Below are positions 1-7,534 of a stretch of DNA of 32,920 nt, in pieces (position 1 is the first letter of the stretch; every line of letters starts with the position of its first letter). Below the pieces are notes generated by a model. That model did no database searches. It was given only the letters and a program-made list of their open reading frames with translations, and was not told where the DNA came from. Position numbers and translations under genes: made by a program. Source of the DNA: Catenulispora pinistramenti (GTDB taxonomy: Bacteria > Actinomycetota > Actinomycetes > Streptomycetales > Catenulisporaceae); the NCBI RefSeq assembly GCF_018274385.1, contig NZ_JAAFYZ010000108.1, positions 1 through 32,920 on the forward strand, in the 5' to 3' direction.

Positions 1-943
1 CGCCCGCACCTCCACCACCGCCACCGTCGGCCTTCCGGACCAGATACGCGAACCCGAAAAGCCCACAGAGCAACGCGCCGATCACCACGAACACCCCGGC
101 ATTGCTCTGCGAGCCGGAGGAAGTGGTAGAGGTCTGATCGGCGTCCTGTCCGTCCGAATAGTAGGTCGAGTACGGATACGCCCCGGCCGCGTCAGTGGAC
201 GTCGGATCCGACCCGGGGGTGGCCGACCCGGGATCCGGCACGGGAGTCGCGGACGGCAGTGTCGCGCTGCCGAGTGCCGACGACGTCTGCACCACGAGCT
301 GCTGGTCGACGTCGAGATGCCCCTGCTTCAGCGTGAGTGTCGAGCCGTCCTTGGTGTCCGAGTCGCAGCCCCCGCCGGCACCGAGACCGCCGGCCCGACA
401 CTGGTCGCCGGAGATCGCGCCCGGCATCGTCACGGTGACCTCGACGTCGGAGATCGGCACGTCCCAGTTGTTCACGACGTGCCACAGCGAAGTGGCCGTG
501 TCCGGCTCGTCGATGTTCGCGAACACGTCGTTGTCGACTGTGAAGTCCACGTCGTAGGTGTGCGGGCCGGTGATCGTCGTGCCGGCCCGGCCTACGGTGA
601 TCTTGGACGACTGGTCGTCCGACTCCTCGACCGCGGTGTCCGTGGGAGCCCCGTCCGGGCTCGACACCTTCACGTCGGACACGGCCGCCGCCGGCCCGCC
701 GACGTCGAGCCCGCCGTGGTCGACGTACTGGACGATGCCGTGGCCCGGCGCGGTCCCGAAGTCGAACACGATCTCCTCGTGCACCAACAGGCGGCCGTCG
801 TTCTGTGCCCGCAACGTCGCGTGAAAGGAGGTGATCTTCCACTCCGGCGGCGATTCCGCCCCCGCCGCGGTCGCCACCCCCGTCACACCCGCGGTCGCGA
901 CGGCCAACGCCGCGGTCGCTATGACAGCTCGAAACTGCGACAT
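1..943 (-). CDS. DUF2207-type secreted/membrane protein, C-terminus beyond the window
   Basis: The ATG at 943 opens a frame that stays open to the left edge, about 313 visible residues. Residues 1-29 form a signal peptide (Arg at 5, an Ala/Val core, ending near TAAGAES). The next part reads W-K-I-T-S-F-H, then V-H-E-E-I-V-F-D-F-G and H-G-I-V-Q-Y, the hallmark start of DUF2207 (YciQ-like) membrane proteins. A Ser/Thr/Pro/Asp-rich linker follows, then a transmembrane helix at about 280-304 and a Gly-rich tail (R-K-A-D then a run of six Gly) that continues off the edge. Known family members expose the N-terminal beta domain outside the membrane; their biochemical role is not established. A G-rich stretch just upstream (GGGGGGTTCGGGGG) may serve as ribosome site. 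The 192 bp to the next gene hold a small GCTACC/GGTAGC hairpin (987-1002) but no clear promoter. Confidence 0.8.
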   Translation of the reverse strand, partial: MSQFRAVIATAALAVATAGVTGVATAAGAESPPEWKITSFHATLRAQNDGRLLVHEEIVFDFGTAPGHGIVQYVDHGGLDVGGPAAAVSDVKVSSPDGAPTDTAVEESDDQSSKITVGRAGTTITGPHTYDVDFTVDNDVFANIDEPDTATSLWHVVNNWDVPISDVEVTVTMPGAISGDQCRAGGLGAGGGCDSDTKDGSTLTLKQGHLDVDQQLVVQTSSALGSATLPSATPVPDPGSATPGSDPTSTDAAGAYPYSTYYSDGQDADQTSTTSSGSQSNAGVFVVIGALLCGLFGFAYLVRKADGGGGGGAG

Positions 944-1108
944 CCCCCGAACCCCCCATGCAATTGTCCGACGATGGTGAACACTCGCTACCCAGCGGTA
1001 GCCGAGGTCATGTCATCGTTCGGGTATTGCTCCTAAGGGTGCGGGGGCAGGCGCGAAGGGCTGAGCCGGCCGGCTGCCCGGCCGTTCGTGGCCCAGCCGC
1101 TCGGCCCC

Positions 1109-1138
1109 CCGCCGCCCAGGTCAGCGCCGCCCAGGTCA
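1109..1138 (-). repeat. 15-bp tandem duplication starting at the CYTH-gene stop codon
   Basis: Read on the minus strand, the stop TGA at 1138-1136 begins a 15-bp unit (TGACCTGGGCGGCGC) that is followed directly by TGACCTGGGCGGCGG, 14 of 15 identical. The stop is therefore duplicated in the same frame. It belongs to a group of stop-linked arrays seen at several gene ends in this window. Confidence 0.85.
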
Positions 1139-1921
1139 CCGTCGCGTGAAGTAGTCCAGCGTGCTGTCGGCTTTGGTCGGGCACGGGCCGGATTGCGTGA
1201 TCGCGTGCCGGTCCAGGAACGCCTTGGCCTGTGCGGCGGTCTGGAGCAGGTCCGCCGAGCCGCACCGGGTCGACACTTCCATCAGCCGCGAGCGGTCCGG
1301 GTAGATCCATTCCTGGAGCTCCAGCCCGCGGCCGGGCCCGTCCTGGCCGGGCCGGGTGCGGCGCACCTCGACCGGGCCCAGGGCCTGGAGGTCGTCGACG
1401 GTGAGCACGCCGTGCAGCCGGCTGTCGATCAGCGCCAGCTGCTGGTCGGAGAACAGCGTCCGCAGCGGGTTCCGGCCGTGGACGGCGCGCTCGACGGCAT
1501 GCCGGCGCAGTCGGCGCTTGAGGCTGCCGGAGCAGATGAAGCTGTCGGGGGTCACGTCCACCTCGACGGTGAAGTCGTCGCGCCGGCGCAGCGCGGCCGG
1601 CACGGCGTCGGGGTCGATCGGCCGCAGTTTGACCACCGAGTCCGGCCGCTGGCCGCCGCGCACGCGGGCCAGCACGCCCTGCCGGCGCAGCGTCAGATCG
1701 CCGGTGTCGAGGTAGTACACGGTCCGGACCCGCTTGGCGCCGACCTCCAGCAGCGTGCGCACCGCCGCATGGGACTCCTCGGCCACGGCGAATTTCAGTT
1801 CCACCTGCCCGACCTCCTGGACCAGCGCGAACATCCGGTCCAGATCGTCGTTGGCCATCCGCCATGCCCGCGGGGCGGCTTTGCGTCCCGTCTTCTTCGA
1901 AGCCTTCAGCGTCGCTCCCAC
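1136..1921 (-). CDS. CYTH domain protein (triphosphate tunnel metalloenzyme family)
   Basis: The 261-residue product has the CYTH pattern: a strand with V-E-L-K-F at 40-44, R-V-R in the GVLARVRGG segment, then V-V-K-L-R-P and F-T-V-E-V-D-V strands rich in alternating charged residues. Family members bind triphosphate (thiamine triphosphate, inorganic triphosphate) with metal inside a beta tunnel. The signature E-x-E-x-K is here Q39-V-E41-L-K43: the first glutamate is Gln, so activity or metal use may be altered. No CHAD domain is attached. The start is GTG at 1921 with AGGAG eight bases upstream; an ATG at 1858 (MANDDLDRM) is possible, since the first 21 residues are basic and outside the domain. 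It diverges from the MgtC gene. Substrate cannot be told from sequence. Confidence 0.8.
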   Translation of the reverse strand: MGATLKASKKTGRKAAPRAWRMANDDLDRMFALVQEVGQVELKFAVAEESHAAVRTLLEVGAKRVRTVYYLDTGDLTLRRQGVLARVRGGQRPDSVVKLRPIDPDAVPAALRRRDDFTVEVDVTPDSFICSGSLKRRLRRHAVERAVHGRNPLRTLFSDQQLALIDSRLHGVLTVDDLQALGPVEVRRTRPGQDGPGRGLELQEWIYPDRSRLMEVSTRCGSADLLQTAAQAKAFLDRHAITQSGPCPTKADSTLDYFTRR

Positions 1922-2048
1922 CTCCCCGTCTCCTGATCGCCGTCCGAGGCCGGATGACGCACAAAGGCTCCATTATGCGCGATCTCCGTCCAACATTCGA
2001 GTCCTGACGCTCACTGACGCCTCCGGCGAAGCAGGGCATGATGGCGGA

Positions 2049-2831
2049 ATGAGTACATCGATCTTGTGGGAGGAGCCGACGGGCCAAGGCTGGACCCAGG
2101 TCGGCGAACTGGCTGTGGCGCTGGTCCTGTCCTCGGCGATCGGACTGGAGCGTGAGATCCGGCAGAAGGCCGCGGGCCTGCGCACTTACACGATCGTGGG
2201 GCTCGGGGCGGCCTTGTTCGTGCTGGTGAGCAAATACGGCTTCACGGATGTGCTCAGCCCGGGCCGGGTGGTCGTCGACCCCTCGCGGGTCGCCGCGCAG
2301 ATCGTCTCCGGCCTGGGCTTCATCGGCGGCGGTGTGATCTTCATGCGCCGGGACACGGTCCGCGGCCTCACCACGGCCGCCGCACTCTGGCTGACGGCCG
2401 GCGTCGGCGCGGCGGCCGGTGCGGGACTGGGCCTGCTCGCGCTCCTGACCACGGTCGGCTACTTCGTGGTGGCGTACGCCCTGCGCCCGCTGACCCACTG
2501 GATGCCCGCGCTACGCACACCTCCGGTTACCTACCGCATCGAATACCTCGACGGCAGAGGCTTGCTCCGCACAGTTCTCGACGTCTGCACCGGCGCGGGC
2601 TTCTTCGTCGCGTCGTTCAGCGGCACCGGCCGCCACGACCACTCCGACAGCCGCGACCTCGAAGCGCCCCAAGGAGCCCAAGCGCCCGAAGCCGGCCGGC
2701 TGGACCGGACGGTCGAGGTCGTGCTGACGCTGCACGGACGCGGGAACGTCAACGACCTGACCGAACAGCTGGTCGCCACCTCCGGGATCGTCGCCGTCGC
2801 CTACAACCGCGCCGACGACGAGTTCTCCTGA
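2049..2831 (+). CDS. MgtC/SapB family membrane protein
   Basis: The 260-residue protein carries the MgtC signature: L-V-L-S-S-A-I-G-L-E-R-E, then K-A-A-G-L-R-T-Y-T-I-V-G-L-G-A, G-L-G-F-I-G-G-G-V-I and R-G-L-T-T-A-A-A-L-W. About five hydrophobic helices occupy residues 15-155. A soluble C-terminal domain of about 90 residues with ACT-like pattern follows, interrupted by a His/Asp-rich loop. MgtC proteins are inner-membrane proteins linked to growth at low magnesium and to ATP-synthase control in pathogens; in soil actinomycetes the role is open. The ATG at 2049 is preferred because the domain starts soon after; the upstream in-frame extension lies over the divergent gene's leader. The 3' end overlaps the rhamnosidase gene by 31 bp tail to tail. 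Confidence 0.88.
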   Translation: MSTSILWEEPTGQGWTQVGELAVALVLSSAIGLEREIRQKAAGLRTYTIVGLGAALFVLVSKYGFTDVLSPGRVVVDPSRVAAQIVSGLGFIGGGVIFMRRDTVRGLTTAAALWLTAGVGAAAGAGLGLLALLTTVGYFVVAYALRPLTHWMPALRTPPVTYRIEYLDGRGLLRTVLDVCTGAGFFVASFSGTGRHDHSDSRDLEAPQGAQAPEAGRLDRTVEVVLTLHGRGNVNDLTEQLVATSGIVAVAYNRADDEFS

Positions 2832-5455
2832 CCGCGGGGGCAGCTGAAGCGCGACGTCCCTGATCCGGCGCCGAACACCAGGCAACCGTCCTGCGGCCGC
2901 AGATACTCGGCTCCCTCATAGCGGGTGCCGGCTGCCGTCCGGACCGGCAGCCAGATCTCGGCCGAGGTGTTCGGGGCCAGCGTGACCTCCAGCTCGAATC
3001 TGCCGTCCCGGTCGGTCCAGTGCGTGGTGACCGGACCGTAGGGCGAAGTGAAGCGGGCGCGGGTCTCGTGCACTTCGCCGCCGGGACGCGGGCGGATGCG
3101 CAGGGTGCGGAAACCCGGTGCGGTGGCGGCGATTCCGGCGATGTTCGTGTACATCCATTCGCCGACCGAGCCGTACGCGTAGTGGTTGAAGGAGTTCATC
3201 TCCTCGCTCTGGAAGGTCCCGTCCGGCTTGATGGAGTCCCAGCGCTCCCACATCGTGGTGGCGCCGCGCTCGATCGGGTAGCCCCAGCTGGGGAAGGTGC
3301 GCTGGTGCAGCAGGCGGTAGGCGACGTCCGTGCGGCCCGCCGCCGTGAGTACCGGCAGCAGCCGCGGGGTGCCCAGGAAGCCGGTGGACAGGTGCCAGTC
3401 GCGGGCCTCGATCAGCTGGATGAGGCGGTCGGCGGCCGGGCCGCGGTCGGCTTCGGCGAGCAGGTCCATGGACAGCGCGAGGACGTATGCGGTCTGTGTG
3501 TCGCCGTGTATCCGGCCGCCTTCGGTGACGTAGGCGGTGCGGAAGGCGTGGCGCACGTCTTCGAACAGCTCCCGGAACGGATCGGCGTTTTCGCCCAGGA
3601 CTTCGGCGATCCGCGCGGTCAGATCGGCGCTGTGGGCGAAGTACGCGGTGGCGATGACGTCCTTCGGGGTCTCGTCGTCGATGTTCAGCCAGTCGCCGTA
3701 GACCGCGGCGGAGCGGATCAGCTCCCGGCTGGACGCGCGCAGGTGGTCGATCCAGCGCACGATCGAGGACCAGGATTCCGCCAGGATCCGCCGGTCGCCG
3801 TAGGCCTGGTACAACGCCCACGGCACCGTGACCCCGGCATCGCCCCAGCCCGCGACCCCGTCGCCGACCGGGGCGCCGCCGACCCGGCCGAGGTGCGGTG
3901 CGGTGTCGGGGAAGATGCCCTCAGGGGTCTGACAGTCCCGCAGATCGGTGAGCCATTTGGTCAGGAAGCGCGCGGATTCCATGACGGAGCAGGCTGTCGG
4001 GGCGAACACGTTGATGTCGCCGGTCCAGCCCAGCCGCTCGTCCCGGGCCGGGGTGTCGGTGGGGATGGACAGGAAGTTGCCGCGCTGGCCCCAGCCGATG
4101 TTGCTGTGCAACTGGTTCAGCATCGGCACGTCGGTGGCGAAGTCCAGGGCGAACGGCGCGTCGGTCTGGAGCACCACGCCGGTCACCGCTGATGCCGGGA
4201 CGGCGCCGGGGTGGCCGCTGATCTCGACGTAGCGGAAACCGTGGAAGGTGAAGCGCGGCTCGTAGGTTTCGAGGCCGTCGCCCCTCAGCGTGTAGGTGTC
4301 GGTGGCCCGCGCCTTGCGCAGGTTCGCGGTGTAGCAGGTGCCGTCGGGGTTCAGCACCTCGGCGTAGCGCAACGTTACCGTGGTCCCGGCCGGCCCTTCG
4401 ACGCGCAGCCGTATAGAGCCGACCATGTTCTGTCCGAGGTCGAGCACGAAGATGCCCGGCTGCGGCTCGGTGACGGTCTGCGCCGCCAACTCCCGCACCG
4501 CCCGGATCGGCGCGTCGACCTGGGCCACGACCTGCGCGCCGGGGCGGGTGCCCGCGGTGTCGAGGACGTCCACCGGCGACCAGTCCGAGTCGTCGAACCC
4601 TGATGCGGTGGTCCAGCCGGGCGTCTCCGACCGGGCGTCGTAGCTCTCGCCGTGCAACAGGTCGGCGGCGACGATCGGGCCACGGGCCGCGGTCCAGCTC
4701 GCGTCGCTCACATACCGTTCGGTCGTGCCGTCCGCGTACCCGACTTCCAACTGTGCGAGAAGCGCGGGCCGCTTTCCGTAGTTCCGCGTGCCGTACCAAG
4801 CGACGGTCCCGGCGTACCAGCCCTCGGCCAGCTGCACGCCGATGGCGTTGGCGCCGCTGCCGATCAGCTCGGTCACATCATGGCTCTGATACTGCACGCG
4901 CCGCCGATAGTCGGTCCAGCCCGGGGCCAGCCGGTCGTTGCCGACGCGCTCGCCGTTCAGGTGCACCTCATACAGCCCGAGCGCCGTGATGTAGAGCCGG
5001 GCCCGCGTGATCTGCTTGTCCGCGACCGAGAACCCGCGGCGCAGCCGGGCACTGGTGCCGAGCGACTCGGGCGCGGCGATCCACGAAGCAGACCACTGAC
5101 TCTTCTCCATCAGGCCGGTCTCCCACCACGTCGGCGTGCTCCACTCCGAGGCCCGGCCCTCGTTGTCCCAGGCCCGAACCGACCAGTGGTAGCGAGTACG
5201 CGGAGCCAAGGCGGGGCCGTCGTAGGGGACGAGTACGGACTCTGAGGACCCCACTCGCCCGCTGTCCCAGACATCGGCAGACGACAACCGCTCGGCGTCG
5301 GTGGCGACCCGAACCTGGTACGCGGTCTGCACCCGCCCCGGCTCCTGCGCCACCAGCGGCCACGTGAAGCGCGGACGCGCCACGTCCAGGCCCAGCGGAC
5401 ACGACGCGTATTCGACCGTGGGACCTGCCACGGCCCACTTGCTGGTGCTGGTCAT
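2801..5455 (-). CDS. alpha-L-rhamnosidase, glycoside hydrolase family 78
   Basis: This 884-residue protein hydrolyses terminal alpha-L-rhamnose from glycosides or polysaccharides by inversion. Order: an N-terminal Fn3-like domain (about 10-115, including Y-Q-V-R-V-A-T and Y-H-W-S-V-R-A-W-D), beta-sandwich domains carrying H-L-N-G-E-R-V-G and L-D-L-G-Q-N-M-V-G, then the (alpha/alpha)6 barrel. Near residue 470 the P-A-R-D-E-R-L-G-W-T-G-D motif supplies acidic catalytic residues; G-W-G-D-A lies near 533 and T-M-W-E-R-W-D-S near 737. A C-terminal beta domain closes it. No signal peptide is present, so it should act in the cytoplasm on imported oligosaccharides or glycosides. ATG at 5455 follows AGGA by seven bases; a GTG lies one codon earlier. 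No transporter or sugar regulator is adjacent, which is unusual for a dedicated utilisation locus. Confidence 0.93.
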   Translation of the reverse strand: MTSTSKWAVAGPTVEYASCPLGLDVARPRFTWPLVAQEPGRVQTAYQVRVATDAERLSSADVWDSGRVGSSESVLVPYDGPALAPRTRYHWSVRAWDNEGRASEWSTPTWWETGLMEKSQWSASWIAAPESLGTSARLRRGFSVADKQITRARLYITALGLYEVHLNGERVGNDRLAPGWTDYRRRVQYQSHDVTELIGSGANAIGVQLAEGWYAGTVAWYGTRNYGKRPALLAQLEVGYADGTTERYVSDASWTAARGPIVAADLLHGESYDARSETPGWTTASGFDDSDWSPVDVLDTAGTRPGAQVVAQVDAPIRAVRELAAQTVTEPQPGIFVLDLGQNMVGSIRLRVEGPAGTTVTLRYAEVLNPDGTCYTANLRKARATDTYTLRGDGLETYEPRFTFHGFRYVEISGHPGAVPASAVTGVVLQTDAPFALDFATDVPMLNQLHSNIGWGQRGNFLSIPTDTPARDERLGWTGDINVFAPTACSVMESARFLTKWLTDLRDCQTPEGIFPDTAPHLGRVGGAPVGDGVAGWGDAGVTVPWALYQAYGDRRILAESWSSIVRWIDHLRASSRELIRSAAVYGDWLNIDDETPKDVIATAYFAHSADLTARIAEVLGENADPFRELFEDVRHAFRTAYVTEGGRIHGDTQTAYVLALSMDLLAEADRGPAADRLIQLIEARDWHLSTGFLGTPRLLPVLTAAGRTDVAYRLLHQRTFPSWGYPIERGATTMWERWDSIKPDGTFQSEEMNSFNHYAYGSVGEWMYTNIAGIAATAPGFRTLRIRPRPGGEVHETRARFTSPYGPVTTHWTDRDGRFELEVTLAPNTSAEIWLPVRTAAGTRYEGAEYLRPQDGCLVFGAGSGTSRFSCPRGQENSSSARL

Positions 5456-5555
5456 CACAGGATCCTAGGGGACCGCTTCGGATCCCGGCCCCCCGGCAGA
5501 CGCTTCGAATCCCCACCCCTGGATATCGCAGTCCGGACGCCGTAAGCTCCTCGCC

Positions 5556-6044
5556 ATGCCGGAGACCGTTACGTACGTCGAGATGGCCAGCCGCGATCAG
5601 TTCACGCCGAGCCCGCCGGTGTCGGGATTGACGCTGGACCGGCTCGAACCCGGCTCGCCGCTGATCGCCGAAGTGATGGCCGGGGTCGGTGCTCCGTACG
5701 GCTGGAAGAGCGCGCGGCGCGGCCCGGAGGAGTGGGTGACCTGGCTCGCGGAGAACTCCGGGCGGGACTTCTGGCTCCTGGCCCTGCACGGCGAGCCGGC
5801 CGGCATCGTGGTCTTCGACCCGCAGCCGGGCGGTGAGGTCGAGATCAAGACCTTCGGGCTGCTGCCGGCGTTCGTGGGCAAGGGTTTCGGCGGCTATGCG
5901 TTGACGCTCGGGGTGGACCGGGCGTGGCAGTTGCTGCCGGAGGTGACCAGGGTCTGGTTGCACACGCAGACGTCCGACCATCCCCATGCCCTGTCGAACT
6001 ATCACGGCCGGGGGTTCCGCACCTTCAAGACCGAACCGGCGTAA
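5556..6044 (+). CDS. GNAT family N-acetyltransferase
   Basis: The 162-residue protein has a GNAT fold: L-L-A-L-H-G-E-P-A-G-I-V-V-F in strand 2-3, E-I-K-T-F-G-L-L-P-A-F-V in strand 4, then G-K-G-F-G-G-Y-A-L, the acetyl-CoA pyrophosphate loop, and a C-terminal N-Y-H-G-R-G-F-R that matches the usual 'Y.k.GF' end. The first 35 residues are not typical and might contribute to substrate choice. The acceptor is unknown. It stands alone between the divergently transcribed rhamnosidase (97 bp gap) and the convergent superoxide dismutase. Its stop codon opens a 12-bp tandem array. No strong Shine-Dalgarno sequence precedes the ATG at 5556. Confidence 0.85.
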   Translation: MPETVTYVEMASRDQFTPSPPVSGLTLDRLEPGSPLIAEVMAGVGAPYGWKSARRGPEEWVTWLAENSGRDFWLLALHGEPAGIVVFDPQPGGEVEIKTFGLLPAFVGKGFGGYALTLGVDRAWQLLPEVTRVWLHTQTSDHPHALSNYHGRGFRTFKTEPA

Positions 6045-6093
6045 ATAGGCGTAACAAACGGCGTGGTCAACGGCGTAATAGACGGCGTGCCCG
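6042..6093 (+). repeat. Stop-anchored 12-bp tandem array after the GNAT gene
   Basis: The stop TAA at 6042 begins a first 10-bp unit (TAAATAGGCG). Three 12-bp units follow at 6052, 6064 and 6076 (TAACAAACGGCG, TGGTCAACGGCG, TAATAGACGGCG) and a partial one starts at 6088. Stop triplets recur in units 1, 2 and 4. The last 12 coding bases (6030-6041) also end in CGGCG and match unit 2 at 7 of 12 positions, as if they were a diverged copy. Confidence 0.75.
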
Positions 6094-6150
6094 CCGCGGG
6101 GGAGCGAACGAAGCCCATCGTGACTGCGGTCTTCGAGAACGGGCACGCCG
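6083..6150. repeat. Inverted repeat, 11-bp perfect arms, between convergent genes
   Basis: CGGCGTGCCCG at 6083-6093 is the exact reverse complement of 6140-6150. The 46-bp interval is too long for a standard intrinsic terminator, but the pair sits exactly between the GNAT and superoxide dismutase stops and could form a transcript-end structure on both strands. Confidence 0.5.
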
Positions 6151-6159
6151 GGTTCGGGG

Positions 6160-6771
6160 TCAGCCCGCGGCGTTTCCGCTCGCGGCGCTGAACCGGGCGG
6201 CGACGTCGGCCCAGTTGACGATCGACCACAGCTTCTCGACGTAGTCCGGCCGCACGTTCCGGTACTGCAAGTAGTACGCGTGCTCCCAGGCGTCGAAGAC
6301 CAGCAGCGGCGTCATGCCGGCGGCGACGTTGCCGTGGTGGTCGTAGACCTGGGTGACGATCAGCCGGTCGGCCAGCGGCTCGTGGGCCAGCACGCCCCAG
6401 CCCGAGCCCTGCACGCTCGCCGTGGCGGCGGTGAGCTGCTTGCGGAAGGCGTCGAAGGACCCGAAGTCGCGCTCCAGGGCGGTGGCCAGGGCGCCGTCCG
6501 GCTTGTCGCCGCCGTCGGGGGACAGGTTCTGCCAGAACAGCGTGTGCAGGACGTGGCCTGAGGTGTTGAACGCGAGGGTCTTCTCCAGCCCGACCAGTCC
6601 GCCGAGCTGTCCCTTGTCCCGAGCCTCAGCGAGTTGCTCAAGGGTGTCGTTGGCGCCCTTGACGTACGCGGCGTGGTGTTTGGCGTGGTGCAGCTCCAGG
6701 ATCTCCCCGGTGATCGCCGGCTCCAGCGCGGAGTAGTCGTAGGGCAGGTCAGGCAACGTGTACAAGGCCAC
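6160..6771 (-). CDS. sodF: Superoxide dismutase, Fe/Mn family
   Basis: The 203-residue enzyme converts superoxide to oxygen and peroxide in the cytoplasm. Metal ligands are H28 (L-H-H-A-K-H-H), H76 (H-V-L-H-T-L-F-W), D160 and H164 (D-A-W-E-H-A-Y-Y); Q121 in V-Q-G-S-G-W-G is the second-shell glutamine of Mn-type geometry, but Streptomyces Fe(Zn) SodF looks the same here, so the metal is not settled. The start is taken as GTG at 6771: it gives the family N-terminus ([13 protein letters not shown]) and has AAAGG eight bases upstream, whereas the GTG at 6780 touches that AAAGG. A Nur-like box lies 110 bp upstream and overlaps a candidate promoter. In Streptomyces, nickel-loaded Nur represses sodF while nickel SOD takes over, so a sodN gene elsewhere is expected. 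Confidence 0.93.
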   Translation of the reverse strand: MALYTLPDLPYDYSALEPAITGEILELHHAKHHAAYVKGANDTLEQLAEARDKGQLGGLVGLEKTLAFNTSGHVLHTLFWQNLSPDGGDKPDGALATALERDFGSFDAFRKQLTAATASVQGSGWGVLAHEPLADRLIVTQVYDHHGNVAAGMTPLLVFDAWEHAYYLQYRNVRPDYVEKLWSIVNWADVAARFSAASGNAAG

Positions 6772-6880
6772 GAATGGCACCTTTCACTCGGCAGTGCTCC
6801 AGCGAAGCTGAAGCGGCGCGAACCGTCCTCCCGCGGGATCGCGGCTATCACGTTGTCCGGCCCGCGCCGACTCCAGCTTA

Positions 6881-6897
6881 TTGCGAATATCTCGCAA
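6881..6897. promoter_or_regulatory. Nur-like operator (nickel-responsive Fur-family box)
   Basis: TTGCGA, five bases, TCGCAA is a perfect palindrome with the TTGC-n2-N5-n2-GCAA layout known for Streptomyces Nur boxes (consensus tTGCaa-N5-ttGCAA as I recall it). It sits between the superoxide dismutase and the CGNR regulator, about 110 bp and 70 bp from their starts, and overlaps candidate promoters on both strands. A third TCGCAA half-site follows at 6909-6914. Confidence 0.65.
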
Positions 6898-6908
6898 CTG
6901 CATATGCT
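6881..6908 (+). promoter_or_regulatory. Candidate promoter for the CGNR regulator
   Basis: TTGCGA (6881-6886) and TATGCT (6903-6908) are spaced by 16 bases. The -35 is the left arm of the Nur-like palindrome, so the regulator may be co-controlled with the superoxide dismutase. The start codon lies at 6967. Confidence 0.35.
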
Positions 6909-6914
6909 TCGCAA
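6886..6914 (-). promoter_or_regulatory. Candidate superoxide dismutase promoter
   Basis: On the minus strand TTGCGA (6914-6909) and GATATT (6891-6886) are spaced by 17 bases. The -10 element falls inside the Nur-like palindrome, so a bound repressor would block it. The expected transcript start is near 6879, giving a leader of about 108 nt. Confidence 0.4.
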
Positions 6915-6966
6915 CTATGGATCTGATGACGTGTCGCGGCCGGACGAGGGCGCGGGGGAGCGCGGG

Positions 6967-7524
6967 ATGGAACTGATCGCCTACGCCGAGCGGGCTGTCG
7001 CGCTGGTCAACACCCATGACCCGGCCGCCGGAAGCGACCGGCTGGCGTCCGAGGACGACGTGCTGGACCTGCTCCCGCCGAGTTGGACCGTGACCCGGAC
7101 GGCGGCACGCGACGCCCTCGCGGACCTCCTCGCGGCCCGCCCGCGCCTGCGCCACGTGTTCGAACAGGCCGCGGCCGGACACCACCGCCGCGCGGTCCAC
7201 GCACTGAACACGCTGCTGTCCGACTTCCCGGTGTCGCTGTCGATCAGCGGCCACGAACTCCAGGACTGGCACATGCATCTGGCCGACGACGACGCGGGGC
7301 AGGCCCGCACCTACGTCACCGGCGCCGTGTTCGGGCTGGCCTCCACCATCGCCGAGCGCGGGATCGAGCGGTTGGGGATGTGCTGCGCCACGTCCTGCCA
7401 GGCCGTGTTCGTGGACACGACCACGAACGCCTCGCGGCGCTACTGCTCCGATCGCTGCGCCACCCGGACGAACGTCGCGGCCTACCGGGCGCGGGTCAAA
7501 GCAGCACCCGGCGACGCATTCTGA
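6967..7524 (+). CDS. CGNR zinc-finger/ABATE domain regulator
   Basis: The 185-residue protein has an N-terminal ABATE-like domain (A-E-R-A-V-A-L-V-N-T-H-D, typical opening, residues 5-130) and a C-terminal zinc finger. In the finger two Cys in C-A-T-S-C and two in R-R-Y-C-S-D-R-C are in place and the tail is N-V-A-A-Y-R-A-R, as expected. The name-giving C-G-N-R is C-A-T-R here, a notable change. Such proteins are thought to bind DNA and act as stress-linked regulators; targets are unknown. The ATG at 6967 is chosen because GGGGGAG lies six bases upstream; an ATG at 6904 would lie in the promoter region. It diverges from superoxide dismutase across a 195-bp region holding the Nur-like box, so an oxidative or metal-stress role is plausible but inferred. 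Confidence 0.82.
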   Translation: MELIAYAERAVALVNTHDPAAGSDRLASEDDVLDLLPPSWTVTRTAARDALADLLAARPRLRHVFEQAAAGHHRRAVHALNTLLSDFPVSLSISGHELQDWHMHLADDDAGQARTYVTGAVFGLASTIAERGIERLGMCCATSCQAVFVDTTTNASRRYCSDRCATRTNVAAYRARVKAAPGDAF

Positions 7525-7534
7525 CTCTGCTCGA

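Noticed and set aside
1008-2498. 496-residue minus-strand frame
   Set aside because: Runs across both the CYTH and MgtC genes in the wrong frame; Arg/Gly/Ala-rich and without structure.
6772-6780. GTG at 6780 as superoxide dismutase start
   Set aside because: The AAAGG ribosome site would touch this codon; the GTG at 6771 has correct spacing and gives the family N-terminus.
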